Shown here: in pieces, positions 7,962-16,619 of the stretch | Position numbering within the stretch: position 1 is the stretch's first letter | How the letters are laid out: the number at the start of each line of letters is the position of its first letter | Assembly: GCA_964483105.1 (NCBI GenBank) | Contig: CAYZZU010000007.1 | Location: forward strand, 1-64,000 | Origin: CAYZZU01 sp964483105 | Lineage (GTDB): Bacteria; CG2-30-53-67 | DNA length: 64,000 nucleotides | Reading direction: 5' to 3' | Notes under the pieces: generated by a model | Told to the model about the DNA's origin: nothing | The model's database searches: none | The model's input: the letters and a program-made list of their open reading frames with translations, nothing else | Position numbers and translations under genes: made by a program

Positions 7962-8972
7962 CTACAGCCAGACACCCTGCACGTCGGCTTCGCAGTACGG
8001 GCACCTGCCGTTTTCAATACGATTTTTTGTCACCCTGTAGCCGAGGCGTTCCAGTAATGTCCGTCCACACCGGTCGCAGAAGGTATGTTCCCCTTCTTCC
8101 CCCGGGAGATTGCCGGTGAAAACGTACCGGAGACCGGATTCCAATCCGATCCGCCGGGCCTTCAGAATGGTTTCAAGCGGGGTTCGCGGTTTGTCCGAGA
8201 GGTGATAGGCAGGATGAAAAGCGCTGAGATGCCACGGGATGGAAACATCGATTGAGGCGATCGTCCCCGCCAGGGTCTTCAGCTCATCTTCCCGGTCGTT
8301 GAGCCCGGGGATGACCAGGGTGGTGACTTCGACCCAGATGCCGAGAGCGTGCATCTTCCGGATGGTATCGACAACCGGCTGCAAGTGGGCGCCGCAGATC
8401 TTCCGGTAGAAGGTTTCTCCTCCCTTCAAATCGACGTTGATCGCGTCGAGACAGGGGGCCATCCGGTCGATGGCCTCTTTCGTCATGTATCCGTTGCTGA
8501 CAAAGACGTTTTTGAGACCCCTCTCATGGGCCATCCTGGCGGCATCCAGGGCGTATTCAAAGAAGATCGTGGGCTCCGTGTAGGTATACGCGATACTCCG
8601 GCAGCCCGTTTCAACTGCTTCCCGTACAATTTCCGCGGGCGGGACATCCTCGCCGAGAATCTGTTTCAGGTCGTGCGGCATCTGCGCGATATCGGCATTC
8701 TGGCAGTGCTGACAACGGAAGTTGCATCCCACCGTGGCGATGGAGTAGGAAAGAGAACCGGGGAGAAAATGAAAGAGGGGTTTTTTTTCGATCGGATCGA
8801 TGGACCGGGCGATGACCTTTCGATAGACCAGAGAGTACAGGACTCCTTCCCGGTTCTCCCGGACAGCGCAGATCCCCCGTCTGCCCGGCTTGATCCTGCA
8901 CCGGTGATGACAGAGATTGCAGAGTACCTGCTGATTCTCCAGTTTCTCGTAGAGCATGGCCTCTTTCATCAT
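7962..8972 (-). CDS. amrS: AmmeMemoRadiSam-system radical SAM enzyme
   Basis: Radical SAM protein of the AmrS family, formerly annotated as pyruvate formate-lyase activating-enzyme-like. The cluster motif CNFRCQHCQN (CX3CX2C) lies near residue 85. An N-terminal CNLCHHRCRIKPGRRGIC segment and a C-terminal pair CDRCGR...CPYCEA are typical extra cysteine sites of this subfamily. The system normally includes AMMECR1 and MEMO1 homologues; neither is nearby. Its biochemical role is unknown. Start 8972 (or the adjacent ATG 8969) has no ribosome site; see the promoter at 8979. Confidence 0.88.
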   Translation of the reverse strand: MMKEAMLYEKLENQQVLCNLCHHRCRIKPGRRGICAVRENREGVLYSLVYRKVIARSIDPIEKKPLFHFLPGSLSYSIATVGCNFRCQHCQNADIAQMPHDLKQILGEDVPPAEIVREAVETGCRSIAYTYTEPTIFFEYALDAARMAHERGLKNVFVSNGYMTKEAIDRMAPCLDAINVDLKGGETFYRKICGAHLQPVVDTIRKMHALGIWVEVTTLVIPGLNDREDELKTLAGTIASIDVSIPWHLSAFHPAYHLSDKPRTPLETILKARRIGLESGLRYVFTGNLPGEEGEHTFCDRCGRTLLERLGYRVTKNRIENGRCPYCEADVQGVWL

Positions 8973-8978
8973 GAAGTA

Positions 8979-8984
8979 ACTATA
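8979..8984 (-). promoter_or_regulatory. extended -10 promoter abutting the amrS start codon
   Basis: Read on the minus strand, TGCTATAGT forms an extended -10 element (hexamer 8979-8984), with a weak TTCACG -35 seventeen bases upstream. The expected transcription start is about 8972, the first base of the ATG, so the amrS mRNA would have essentially no leader. Confidence 0.45.
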
Positions 8985-9147
8985 GCACAGCGGGGGAAAA
9001 ACGTGAACCGGCGAATTGCACCCGGATAAGGCGCCTCATCTTCCTTTCTGGAGGACCGTCGCAGGACATGAGGTTGACTTTGTTGTCGATTGGGAATGGA
9101 CGATCAGGCGGGAGAAACGACTCCCCCACCTGATCGATCTGAAGCCT

Positions 9148-11112
9148 TCAGTTCTTCATCGCTGTTCGGTCCCGGATCAGGGAGTCGAGAACTCCGGGAT
9201 CGGCCAGGGTCGTGGTGTCGCCTAATTGGTCGGTTTCCAGGCTGGCGATCTTCCTGAGTATCCGCCGCATGATTTTCCCGCTTCGTGTCTTGGGAAGGGC
9301 GGGAGCCCAATGGATGACATCCGGCTTGGCGATCGGTCCGATTTCTTTCCGGACCAGTTGAATCAGCTCCTGCTTCAATTCTTCCGACGGTTTCAAACCG
9401 TCATTCAACGTCACATAGGCGTAGATCGCCTGGCCCTTGATCTCATGCGGAAAACCGACTACCGCGGCCTCGGCTACATTCGGATGAAGTACCAAGGCCG
9501 ACTCCACCTCCGCCGTGCCGATCCTGTGGCCGGAGACATTGATCACATCATCCACGCGTCCCGTAATCCAGTAATCTCCGTCCGCGTCTCTCCGGGCGCC
9601 GTCCCCTGTGAGGTAGTATCCCCTGTAGGCGGCAAAGTAGGTCTGGAAAAAACGGTCCGGATCCCCGAACACACCGCGCATCATTCCCGGCCAGGATCGT
9701 TTCATGGCCAGAAGGCCGTTTGCCTCTCCTTCCAGCTCTTTCCCTTCGGAGTCCAGGATCACCGGTTCCACCCCGAAAAACGGGCGATTCGCCGAACCGG
9801 GTTTCAAGTTCATGGCGCCCGGCAGGGGCGTGATCAGGATCCCCCCGGTTTCGGTCTGCCACCATGTATCCACGATGGGACATCGCCCCTTCCCGATCTT
9901 TTCGTGATACCAGAGCCAGGCTTCCGGATTGATCGGTTCTCCCACGGTTCCGAGCAGGCGAAGGCTCTTCAGACTCTTGCCCCGCAGATGTCCTTCACCC
10001 TGACGGATGATCGCCCGAATCGCGGTGGGAGCGGTGTAGAAGATCGAGACCTGATAGCGATCCACAACGTCCCAGAAGCGGCTCCATGTCGGATAGGAGG
10101 GGACTCCGCCGAAGACCAGGGAGGTGGCGCCGTTGGCGAGCGGTCCATAAACGATATAGCTGTGTCCGGTGATCCAGCCGATATCGGCGGTACACCAGAA
10201 GATGTCTTCTTCTCTCAGGTCGAAAATAGTCTCATGGGAAAAACTGGTATAGACCAGGTATCCCCCGGTCGTATGCAGAACGCCCTTGGGTTTCCCCGTC
10301 GATCCCGAGGTATAGAGGATAAAAAGCGGGTCTTCCGCATCCATCGGTTCCGGTTCACAGGAGTCGGAGATATCAGGGGCCGCCATCTCCTCTTCCCACC
10401 AGAGGTCCCGTCCCGGATGAGTCTCGGCCTTCCGTTGACCGGAGCGGTTGACGACGATACAGTTCCGGATCCCTCCACACTGTTCCATGGCCTGGTCCGC
10501 GTTTTTTTTCAACGGGATCTCTTTCCCGCCCCGGTACCCGACATCGGCGGTGATCATCAGGACGGCGCCGCAGTCGTTGACACGGTCCCGGATGGCGTCA
10601 GGACTGAATCCGCCGAAGATCACACTGTGTATGGCCCCGATCCGGGCGCAGGCCAGCATGGCGATGGCAAGTTCCGGGATCATCGGGAGGTAGATCGTGA
10701 CCCGGTCTCCCTTCCGGATCCCCCGCTTTTTCAGGACATTCGCGAACCGGCAGACTTCGCGATGGAGTTCCGCGTAAGTGATCCGACGTGTCTGAGAAGG
10801 ATCGTCTCCTTCCCAGATCAGTGCGATTTTATCCCGCCGGGGACCGTTCAGGTGGCGGTCCAGGCAGTTATAACTCACGTTCAGTTTTCCGCCGGTGAAC
10901 CACGCGATCTTCGCGTTCTGGAAATCGGAATCCGTGACCCGGTCCCATCTCTTGAACCAGTCGAGACGTTCCGCAACCCTGCTCCAGAAACGGTCCGGAT
11001 CCTGGATCGACTCCCGATACAGGTTTTCATACTGGTGAGCGTTGATCCGGGCCCGGGCTGCGAATTCTTCCGGTACTGGGAATACCTTTCTCCCGTTCGT
11101 TTCTTGAGCCAT
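9148..11112 (-). CDS. acs: acetyl-coenzyme A synthetase
   Basis: AMP-forming acetate-CoA ligase, converting acetate, ATP and CoA to acetyl-CoA. The 654-residue length and motifs are standard: adenylation loop YTSGSTGKPKGVLHTTGGYL (near residue 270), TWWQTETGG, YLTGDGARRDADGDYWITGR, and the C-terminal KTRSGKIMRR with the lysine regulated by acetylation in characterised enzymes. GGAGAAGCGG precedes the ATG at 11112. A long open frame on the opposite strand (9226-11337) is a shadow. It is monocistronic and probably scavenges acetate. Confidence 0.97.
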   Translation of the reverse strand: MAQETNGRKVFPVPEEFAARARINAHQYENLYRESIQDPDRFWSRVAERLDWFKRWDRVTDSDFQNAKIAWFTGGKLNVSYNCLDRHLNGPRRDKIALIWEGDDPSQTRRITYAELHREVCRFANVLKKRGIRKGDRVTIYLPMIPELAIAMLACARIGAIHSVIFGGFSPDAIRDRVNDCGAVLMITADVGYRGGKEIPLKKNADQAMEQCGGIRNCIVVNRSGQRKAETHPGRDLWWEEEMAAPDISDSCEPEPMDAEDPLFILYTSGSTGKPKGVLHTTGGYLVYTSFSHETIFDLREEDIFWCTADIGWITGHSYIVYGPLANGATSLVFGGVPSYPTWSRFWDVVDRYQVSIFYTAPTAIRAIIRQGEGHLRGKSLKSLRLLGTVGEPINPEAWLWYHEKIGKGRCPIVDTWWQTETGGILITPLPGAMNLKPGSANRPFFGVEPVILDSEGKELEGEANGLLAMKRSWPGMMRGVFGDPDRFFQTYFAAYRGYYLTGDGARRDADGDYWITGRVDDVINVSGHRIGTAEVESALVLHPNVAEAAVVGFPHEIKGQAIYAYVTLNDGLKPSEELKQELIQLVRKEIGPIAKPDVIHWAPALPKTRSGKIMRRILRKIASLETDQLGDTTTLADPGVLDSLIRDRTAMKN

Positions 11113-11235
11113 GATCCGCTTCTCCTTTCAGGTGGTGTGGAGTTATTTCCGAATCGGCGAGAAATCCGAACTGTCAGAGAGGAGACTTTTGGATTCCGCC
11201 GGATCTCTTTCCGGATATTCGTGTTTGATAAAGAT

Positions 11236-11272
11236 CACTGTCGAAGAAGACAAAAGTTACAGTGTCATTATA
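11236..11272 (-). promoter_or_regulatory. acs promoter -10 with downstream inverted repeat
   Basis: TATAAT on the minus strand (11267-11272) with only a weak -35 seventeen bases upstream. Just downstream, a CACTGT/ACAGTG inverted repeat (11236-11241 and 11259-11264) overlaps the predicted start region and could be a regulator site. The leader to the acs ATG would be about 150 bases. Confidence 0.4.
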
Positions 11273-11437
11273 GAATTTTTCCGTTATGGAATAAAGAAAA
11301 ATGTGAGGGGGATTTTTCATTGGATCCGGGGATCTGAAAATCCGCAATGGTAGGAAGGGGCCGTATGCCGGACATGTCTGACGCAGACCGGACGACCCGG
11401 TTACTCCGCTCTTTAGCTCTGAGGAGTCGGATGGGAA

Positions 11438-11887
11438 CTAACGGGGAGGATGACTCCCGGGAATTTCATTTTCCAGGGCCGGCATCCCGCATTTTCGTTG
11501 CTTTCCTTCCAGGGCCATCCCGATGACTCGCTTCAGGTCCTCCATCCTGATCGGTTTGTTGATGTACTCAAAAGCTCCGGCACCCATTGCGTCGAGATAA
11601 ACCTGCATATCACCGAAGGCTGTAATCAGAACGACAGGGATCTCCGGCGCGGTCTTCTGGATCTCCCGAATCAAGTCCATGCCGGACAGACCCGGCATCC
11701 TGAGATCACTGATGATCAGGTCGAATCGTTGCTCCCGTATCCGCAGGAGTCCTTCCGTTCCGTTCGCGGCCAGGATGACGCGATAGGATTCCCGCTCCAG
11801 GACCTTTTTCATCAGGTTCCCCATTTCCTGATCATCGTCCACGATCAGGATTGTTTTTTCCACCTCTGTCCGTAAAGGCTGTTCCAT
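11438..11887 (-). CDS. stand-alone receiver-domain response regulator
   Basis: A 149-residue CheY-like protein with no output domain. It has the acidic pair IVDDDQE, phospho-acceptor LIISDLRMPG (Asp near residue 60), the switch Thr in VLITAFGD and the conserved Lys in YINKPIRM. The sequence is closest in style to the receivers of NtrC-type regulators. The C-terminal 20 residues are extra and proline-rich. There is no kinase next to it. A sigma54-like site lies upstream (12046-12061). Confidence 0.85.
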   Translation of the reverse strand: MEQPLRTEVEKTILIVDDDQEMGNLMKKVLERESYRVILAANGTEGLLRIREQRFDLIISDLRMPGLSGMDLIREIQKTAPEIPVVLITAFGDMQVYLDAMGAGAFEYINKPIRMEDLKRVIGMALEGKQRKCGMPALENEIPGSHPPR

Positions 11888-12045
11888 ATCCTCTGACCTG
11901 CAGCCGCCACCCCGGGCGACACCCCGGAGAGGTTCAAACGATCTGCCTGTACCGTGCGTGTGAGCTTGTCTGCGTGCGACGCGCAGGCAGGCACACAGAC
12001 CGGTCCGCTCTACGGCCGTTTTTGCTCATACTCATTTAGTGAACA

Positions 12046-12061
12046 TGCAAATTTCAGGCCC
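12046..12061 (-). promoter_or_regulatory. candidate sigma54 (-24/-12) promoter
   Basis: On the minus strand the sequence reads GGGCCTGAAATTTGCA, matching the sigma54 consensus at GGC (-24), the purine, and TTGCA (-12), with the required 10-base spacing between GG and GC. It lies about 160 bases upstream of the receiver-protein gene and points towards it. An NtrC-family activator exists in the window (51468-52835), but no connection is shown. Confidence 0.45.
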
Positions 12062-12217
12062 TTTTGGAGTAACCGGATGATTCATGTAACTGCTTGATAT
12101 TGTTTATTACCATCGAATGAGTAGTCGGGGGAGTCAAAGGGTGGAATGGGACAATTTGAGACACTGTTTTTAACAGAGGCGTAACCTAATGAAAAAATAA
12201 GCTTTTTATCCATGACG

Positions 12218-12252
12218 AAAAAGCAACCTGAAACGCTAAATGTGGCTTTTTT
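12218..12252 (-). terminator. terminator-like hairpin after the 12-haem cytochrome gene
   Basis: AAAAAGC at 12218-12224 and GCTTTTT at 12245-12251 form a stem with A and T tracts on either side. On the minus strand it follows the cytochrome stop codon by about 70 bases. The loop is long (20 bases), so efficiency is uncertain. Confidence 0.4.
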
Positions 12253-12320
12253 GTTTGGATGGTGTTAGCATTCAGGCGGAGGAATCTTCCCGTGATCGAG
12301 TTACACAAGCCGTTTCGGGG

Positions 12321-13550
12321 CTATTTTTGTTTCTTTGCATGCTCCGCCGGATGTCGGGAAACCAGTTGTTGCAAGGACTCCCCGGTATTTTTTAAGAGAA
12401 GAGAGGAGTAGGCTGGATTATGAAAACCATGGCTGCGGTCTTTCCGCAGTATTTCCAGGATTTTTTCTCCCTGTCTCAGCACGGGTTCAGCCTCTCTTTG
12501 TGAGACCTCCGGGAGCGTTTCGACCACTTTCCGGCTTTGCTGCAGGAGGCTTGTCAGCCGCTTCACGCCCTCGGTGGTTCTTTTCTGGATTTGCTCCACC
12601 TTCTTTTCTATTCCCTTTTCTTCATGACACAGGACGCAGGTGGACAGGACGGCCTTTTTCGAATGACCTTCAGCGATTCCGGAGTGGCAGGTCCCGCAGG
12701 CGACCACTTCGGCCATGGGCTCCGGTTTCCCCGGAAAATCCTTGAGCAGTGTGCCGTTCCTGAACCGTCTTTCAAAGAGGTGGCAGTGGCTACATTCCTT
12801 TCCGCTTTCCTGGTGATGACATTTCATACAGGCCTCACGGCTCTTAATGATCCGGCCGTGAAGCGTGGCGTTGTTGTGGCAGGTCGGGCAGGTTGATTCA
12901 CGCACCCGGTGTTTCTCATGGGAAAACTCCATCTTGTAAAAGGAGATCGGCTTTTCTTCAAAACCCGGATGGCACTTCTCGCAGGTCCTCCGTTCAATGT
13001 GGGTTGTCCTGGGCAGTGACGAGAGGAGTTCCGGAACACCCCGCCGATGGCAGGTGTCGCAGGAGGTGGTTTCGCGATCATGGCACGAGAAACAGGACTC
13101 CATTCTCGGCCGGTTGGTTACGGGGCGGAATTTATCGTGTTTGATATTGTAATGGCAATCGGTACATACGACGCCCACTTCCTGTATATGAAGCCGGTGA
13201 GAGAATTGGATCTTCATGACGTTGAACCGGAATCCTTCGGTGTCCGATTTCCGGGACATCTCCTGATGGCATCGGACACAATTGGGATTGATCCGGTCGG
13301 GATGGGCGGAAAAGTCTTTCGGGATCAACTGGTTGTGCTTAGCGTGACATTGGGGGCAGCGTACGGAATCGGGATGAATGTTGGAGTGGACCAGAAAATT
13401 TTTGCCCCACATCTTGTAGTGACAGGTCATACAGAAATTTTCATTCGAAGTGGTATAGCGTTCCAGGAGAATCACAAAAACCGTAGGGATGATCGTTACA
13501 ATAAAGATGCCGATCAAAATCTTCCAGGGTTTGATATGTTTGATCTTCAT
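12321..13550 (-). CDS. membrane-anchored 12-haem cytochrome c
   Basis: A 409-residue cytochrome with an N-terminal membrane anchor (ILIGIFIVTIIPTVFVILL, residues about 11-30) and twelve CXXCH haem motifs between residues about 40 and 300. The N-terminal part resembles the NapC/NirT quinol-oxidising type. The last 90 residues lack haem sites and are predicted helical, with heptad-like leucines. The start at 13550 is fixed by GGAGGG and by ATGA overlap with the torD-like stop. It is the last gene of the FeS-NrfD-Mo enzyme operon and probably links the membrane quinol site or the Mo enzyme to periplasmic electron carriers. Confidence 0.88.
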   Translation of the reverse strand: MKIKHIKPWKILIGIFIVTIIPTVFVILLERYTTSNENFCMTCHYKMWGKNFLVHSNIHPDSVRCPQCHAKHNQLIPKDFSAHPDRINPNCVRCHQEMSRKSDTEGFRFNVMKIQFSHRLHIQEVGVVCTDCHYNIKHDKFRPVTNRPRMESCFSCHDRETTSCDTCHRRGVPELLSSLPRTTHIERRTCEKCHPGFEEKPISFYKMEFSHEKHRVRESTCPTCHNNATLHGRIIKSREACMKCHHQESGKECSHCHLFERRFRNGTLLKDFPGKPEPMAEVVACGTCHSGIAEGHSKKAVLSTCVLCHEEKGIEKKVEQIQKRTTEGVKRLTSLLQQSRKVVETLPEVSQREAEPVLRQGEKILEILRKDRSHGFHNPAYSSLLLKNTGESLQQLVSRHPAEHAKKQK

Positions 13551-14224
13551 GGAGCGCCACCCTCCTTTCCCGGGCAGAAAAGCGCTTCGGACTCGCTGAT
13601 CAGGAAGGCTCCGGTCAATTGCGCGATGATTCGGAAAAAGGGAGCCGGGGTGGATCCCAGGATCCGGTCGCAGAAGGAGGGAACCCATCGGATGGGATGT
13701 TCCGTCAAAAACCGTTTCGCGATCCGTCGGATGTGGCGGGCTTGTGCTTTCCGGCCCGAGGTGAATTCTTCCGCTTCACGTTCACAGAACAGGCGTAAAG
13801 CGTCCAGTTCGAGTCCGATATGATCCGGAGGTGTGCTGTCTCCATCGGGGAGTGTGATGCCGTGTTCGAAGTAGAAGGTTTCCACTTCTCGCGCGGCCCT
13901 TCCCCGAAGCGACGGCTCGAAGGTTTCCGGGTCCTGTCGGACCCCTCCGACGTAACAGGATTCAAAGGGAGGAAGATGAGTGGGCGGGGCCAGAAAGAGA
14001 CGAGTATACTCCGTGGCGAGATTCTCCGCAAGGACCTCAGCGGGCGTTGTTACGAAGGACTCATCCATGGAAAGTGAGAATGCCTGAAGGATGGACCGGG
14101 TATCGGGTTGTTGAAAGAACCGAATGACGCCACTGTCCGGTTCCCGCAAAAAGGCGGACGCGAGGATGGCGTACAGCCTGCTTCTCCATATCGAATCGTG
14201 AAATTGCATCTCTTCCGGGTTCAT
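13547..14224 (-). CDS. TorD/DmsD-family molybdoenzyme chaperone
   Basis: A 225-residue cytoplasmic chaperone of the TorD family, which binds the TAT signal of molybdoenzymes and assists cofactor insertion. The family signature PDHIGLELDAL (near residue 130) is present, as is the all-helical pattern with YTRLFLAPP. It starts 3 bases after the Mo-enzyme stop and overlaps the cytochrome gene by ATGA, so all three are co-translated. Its partner is almost certainly the upstream oxidoreductase. Confidence 0.9.
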   Translation of the reverse strand: MNPEEMQFHDSIWRSRLYAILASAFLREPDSGVIRFFQQPDTRSILQAFSLSMDESFVTTPAEVLAENLATEYTRLFLAPPTHLPPFESCYVGGVRQDPETFEPSLRGRAAREVETFYFEHGITLPDGDSTPPDHIGLELDALRLFCEREAEEFTSGRKAQARHIRRIAKRFLTEHPIRWVPSFCDRILGSTPAPFFRIIAQLTGAFLISESEALFCPGKEGGAP

Positions 14225-14227
14225 CCA

Positions 14228-16582
14228 TCAAACCTTTTTGATTCGTACTTTGGTGTCCATCCAGCATACCCCTCCACCGATCGGATCATTCATAAGCGGG
14301 ATGATCGGTTTCGGGTGGACTCCGTTTCCTTTTTCTCCGGGCTCTTCAAAAAACCCCATTCTTTTGTGGTCTCCCCACCAGAGAAGATGGGTGTTCGGGT
14401 CATGGCTGCGAAAAGCTTTCGCCTGCGCTACGCGTCCGAATTTCCAGTGGCCGCAACTGTCCCCGATGGAGACAACCCTCGGGTGAATTCCTTCTACCAG
14501 GCGGACGCGGGTCGTGATCTCTCCCACCTTGGAGATCACGCGGACCTGGTCGTAATCCTTGAGTCCCAGTTCGCGCGCGACATCGGTATTGATCATCATG
14601 GGATTGTCGTGAACAATCTCGGAGAGCCACATGCAGTTCGCCGTTCGGTCGTGGGTGTGAACCATCCATTGGTGGATCACCAGATAAAATTCGCTCTCCT
14701 TGATGGTCTGATGAGTCGGAATGGGTTCGAAGACCGGGAGAGGATGGAATCCCTGTTTTTCCATTCTCCGGGAATAAATCTCGATCTTGCCGGAAGGGGT
14801 GTCAAAGCCTTTTTCTTGATACGATTTATAGAGGGGTTTCTGATTTTTGTCGAAAAAGACCCCTTTTTCTTTCAGATAGTCCAGACCGCCCGCCTCCATC
14901 AAGGGTTTGATATCGGAGATTCGGGCCTGAAGATAACCCTCGGTGTCGAAACGGAAGTATTTCTCCATCTTCCCCCCGATCCGGTGAGCCAGATCGATCA
15001 AGATCCGGGTGATCGGGCGTGATTCACCGAGGGGAGGGATCATCGGCTGTCTCAGGGAGACGAAGGGGACCATCTCCAGAGCGGGCGGAGATTCCAACTC
15101 CATCCGTTCAATATAGGTTGCCGCCGGCAGGATCAGATCGGAGAGGGTCGCGGATTCGGTCATGAACGAATCGATACATACAGAGTAGGGGATCAGATCC
15201 TCGTCTTTGAGGATCTGTTCCATGACCCGGCCTTCCGGTTGGGAATAGACAGGATTATGCTGGTAGGTCATGTAGATCCCGCAACGCTGTCTCCCTTCTT
15301 TGATCAGTGGGAGGACCTGTTGATGCAACTCGGTCAACGCCAGTGGATAATTGGGAAAGTCGGTCAGGCGATTCTTATGTCTGGGTATGGGGGGAACCGG
15401 TGAAGGCTCTCGGAAACGGTAGAACTTCGGTAAACAGTACCCGCCCCGGATATCGATGTTGCCGGTTATGATATTGAGAAGGGCTACGCACCTTTCCGAA
15501 TAGACCCCGTTCCGGTGTTTGGAGACCCCTCCCGTGGAAATGGTCGTGGCGGGCCTGGCATGGGCGAACTCCTTGGCGATACGCCGGATCTCTCCTGCTG
15601 CGACACCGCTTATCCTTTCCGCGGTTTCGGGGGTATAAGGCCGCAGGTGCCTCCTGAGACGTTCGGGAGGGTAGTTGGTCCACCGCCTGAGAAAGGCCTC
15701 GTCTTCCAGACCTTCTTCCAGAATGACATGGCACATGGCGAGCGCGACCAGTCCGTCGGTTCCCGGGATGATGGGATGCCATTCGTCGCTTCTCCCCGAT
15801 GTCTGGGTTACCCGGACATCGAAGGTCACCATCTTGGCCTTGGGCTGGAGCAGGTCGACCGTGACCTGGCGCAGGGAACGGGCTTCGGCCATTCTCTGGA
15901 CGAAGCTGGTCCGCATGTAATGGGCCTCGAAGGGATTGGACCCGAAGATCAGCATATATTCGGTGTGGGCTACGTCAGGGATTTCGTAGTCGGCGCCCCA
16001 TGTCAACCGGTGAGCCACCTGCTTGTTCGCCCCCCCCAGCGGATGATGGACCAAGGCGTGGGGAGAGCCGAAGGCGTGGACGAAGCGTTTCGTGATCTCA
16101 AAGGTTGTAATATCCCGGTCGCTTTGGAAGACGAATTGGTCGGGTTGTCCCTTCTGGAGGAGTTGCTGCATCCGGAAGGCGATCTCCCGGTAGGCCTCGT
16201 CCCAGGAAATCCGTTTCCATCCTCCCTCTCCTCTCGGCCCGGTTCGTTTCATGGGATAGAGAATCCGGTCCGGATCATAGACCAGGTTGAGTCCGGCCTG
16301 TCCCTTGGCACACATCCGTCCGCGGCTGTTGGGGTGGTCCGGGTTCGGTCCAATCTTGATCAGCGTTCCGTAGGCCTTGAATCCGTAATTTCCGCAACGT
16401 GCGTAACAGTTCAGACAGGTGCTGGGAACCGGTTTTAAGTATTTGCCCGTGGTCCTGGATACCTCGGCGCCCCCCATGATCAGTTCCATGGCGCCGGAGG
16501 GGGCCGTCAGAAGCCGATTTACCCCGCAGGAGGCCGCCAAGGCGCCGGCGAGTTTTAAAAAGGCTCGTCTTTTGATATCCAT
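14228..16582 (-). CDS. TAT-exported molybdopterin oxidoreductase (PsrA/PhsA-like)
   Basis: A 784-residue DMSO-reductase-family catalytic subunit. It begins with a twin-arginine signal (KRRAFLKLAGALAAS) and carries the [4Fe-4S] motif CLNCYARCG plus a distant Cys (RMCAKGQAG). Molybdopterin-binding and C-terminal dinucleotide-binding domains follow in order. At the position where relatives have the Mo-ligating Cys or Ser (after FGSPHALVHH) it has PLGGANKQ, with no Cys, Ser or Sec. With the FeS and NrfD genes upstream it resembles Psr/Phs-type polysulfide, thiosulfate or tetrathionate reductases or SoeABC-like dehydrogenases. The substrate cannot be told. ATG 16585 is an alternative start. Confidence 0.88.
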   Translation of the reverse strand: MDIKRRAFLKLAGALAASCGVNRLLTAPSGAMELIMGGAEVSRTTGKYLKPVPSTCLNCYARCGNYGFKAYGTLIKIGPNPDHPNSRGRMCAKGQAGLNLVYDPDRILYPMKRTGPRGEGGWKRISWDEAYREIAFRMQQLLQKGQPDQFVFQSDRDITTFEITKRFVHAFGSPHALVHHPLGGANKQVAHRLTWGADYEIPDVAHTEYMLIFGSNPFEAHYMRTSFVQRMAEARSLRQVTVDLLQPKAKMVTFDVRVTQTSGRSDEWHPIIPGTDGLVALAMCHVILEEGLEDEAFLRRWTNYPPERLRRHLRPYTPETAERISGVAAGEIRRIAKEFAHARPATTISTGGVSKHRNGVYSERCVALLNIITGNIDIRGGYCLPKFYRFREPSPVPPIPRHKNRLTDFPNYPLALTELHQQVLPLIKEGRQRCGIYMTYQHNPVYSQPEGRVMEQILKDEDLIPYSVCIDSFMTESATLSDLILPAATYIERMELESPPALEMVPFVSLRQPMIPPLGESRPITRILIDLAHRIGGKMEKYFRFDTEGYLQARISDIKPLMEAGGLDYLKEKGVFFDKNQKPLYKSYQEKGFDTPSGKIEIYSRRMEKQGFHPLPVFEPIPTHQTIKESEFYLVIHQWMVHTHDRTANCMWLSEIVHDNPMMINTDVARELGLKDYDQVRVISKVGEITTRVRLVEGIHPRVVSIGDSCGHWKFGRVAQAKAFRSHDPNTHLLWWGDHKRMGFFEEPGEKGNGVHPKPIIPLMNDPIGGGVCWMDTKVRIKKV

Positions 16583-16619
16583 CATGCTCCTTCCCGGATC
16601 TTCACGGTTCTTCCGGGGA

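Larger units (their letters stand above)
11888..12320. other. 433-base intergenic region with hairpin and candidate sites
   Basis: No reading frame is convincing. The region holds a strong hairpin on the + strand (11958-11996): 12-bp stem 11964-11975/11981-11992 with three G-U pairs, extended by GTGT/ACAC. It also holds a sigma54-like site (12046-12061, minus) and a terminator-like hairpin (12218-12252). The rest is AT-rich. Confidence 0.6.

Noticed and set aside
6887..8017. 376-codon minus-strand frame opposite the soluble histidine kinase
   Set aside because: The kinase motifs on the plus strand are complete; the antisense frame has no domain and no ribosome site.
9226..11337. 703-codon open frame antisense to acs
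   Set aside because: Composition is Pro/Gly/Arg/Asp-rich shadow sequence, no known domain, and it lies fully opposite an unambiguous acs gene.
12181..12260. Possible riboswitch near the GACG...AACGCT stretch
   Set aside because: It does not match the c-di-GMP or other riboswitch cores I know, and no plus-strand gene follows; a terminator-like hairpin explains it better.
15515..16438. 307-codon frame antisense to the Mo oxidoreductase
   Set aside because: Shadow of a gene with clear TAT and FeS motifs; Gly/Pro-rich composition.
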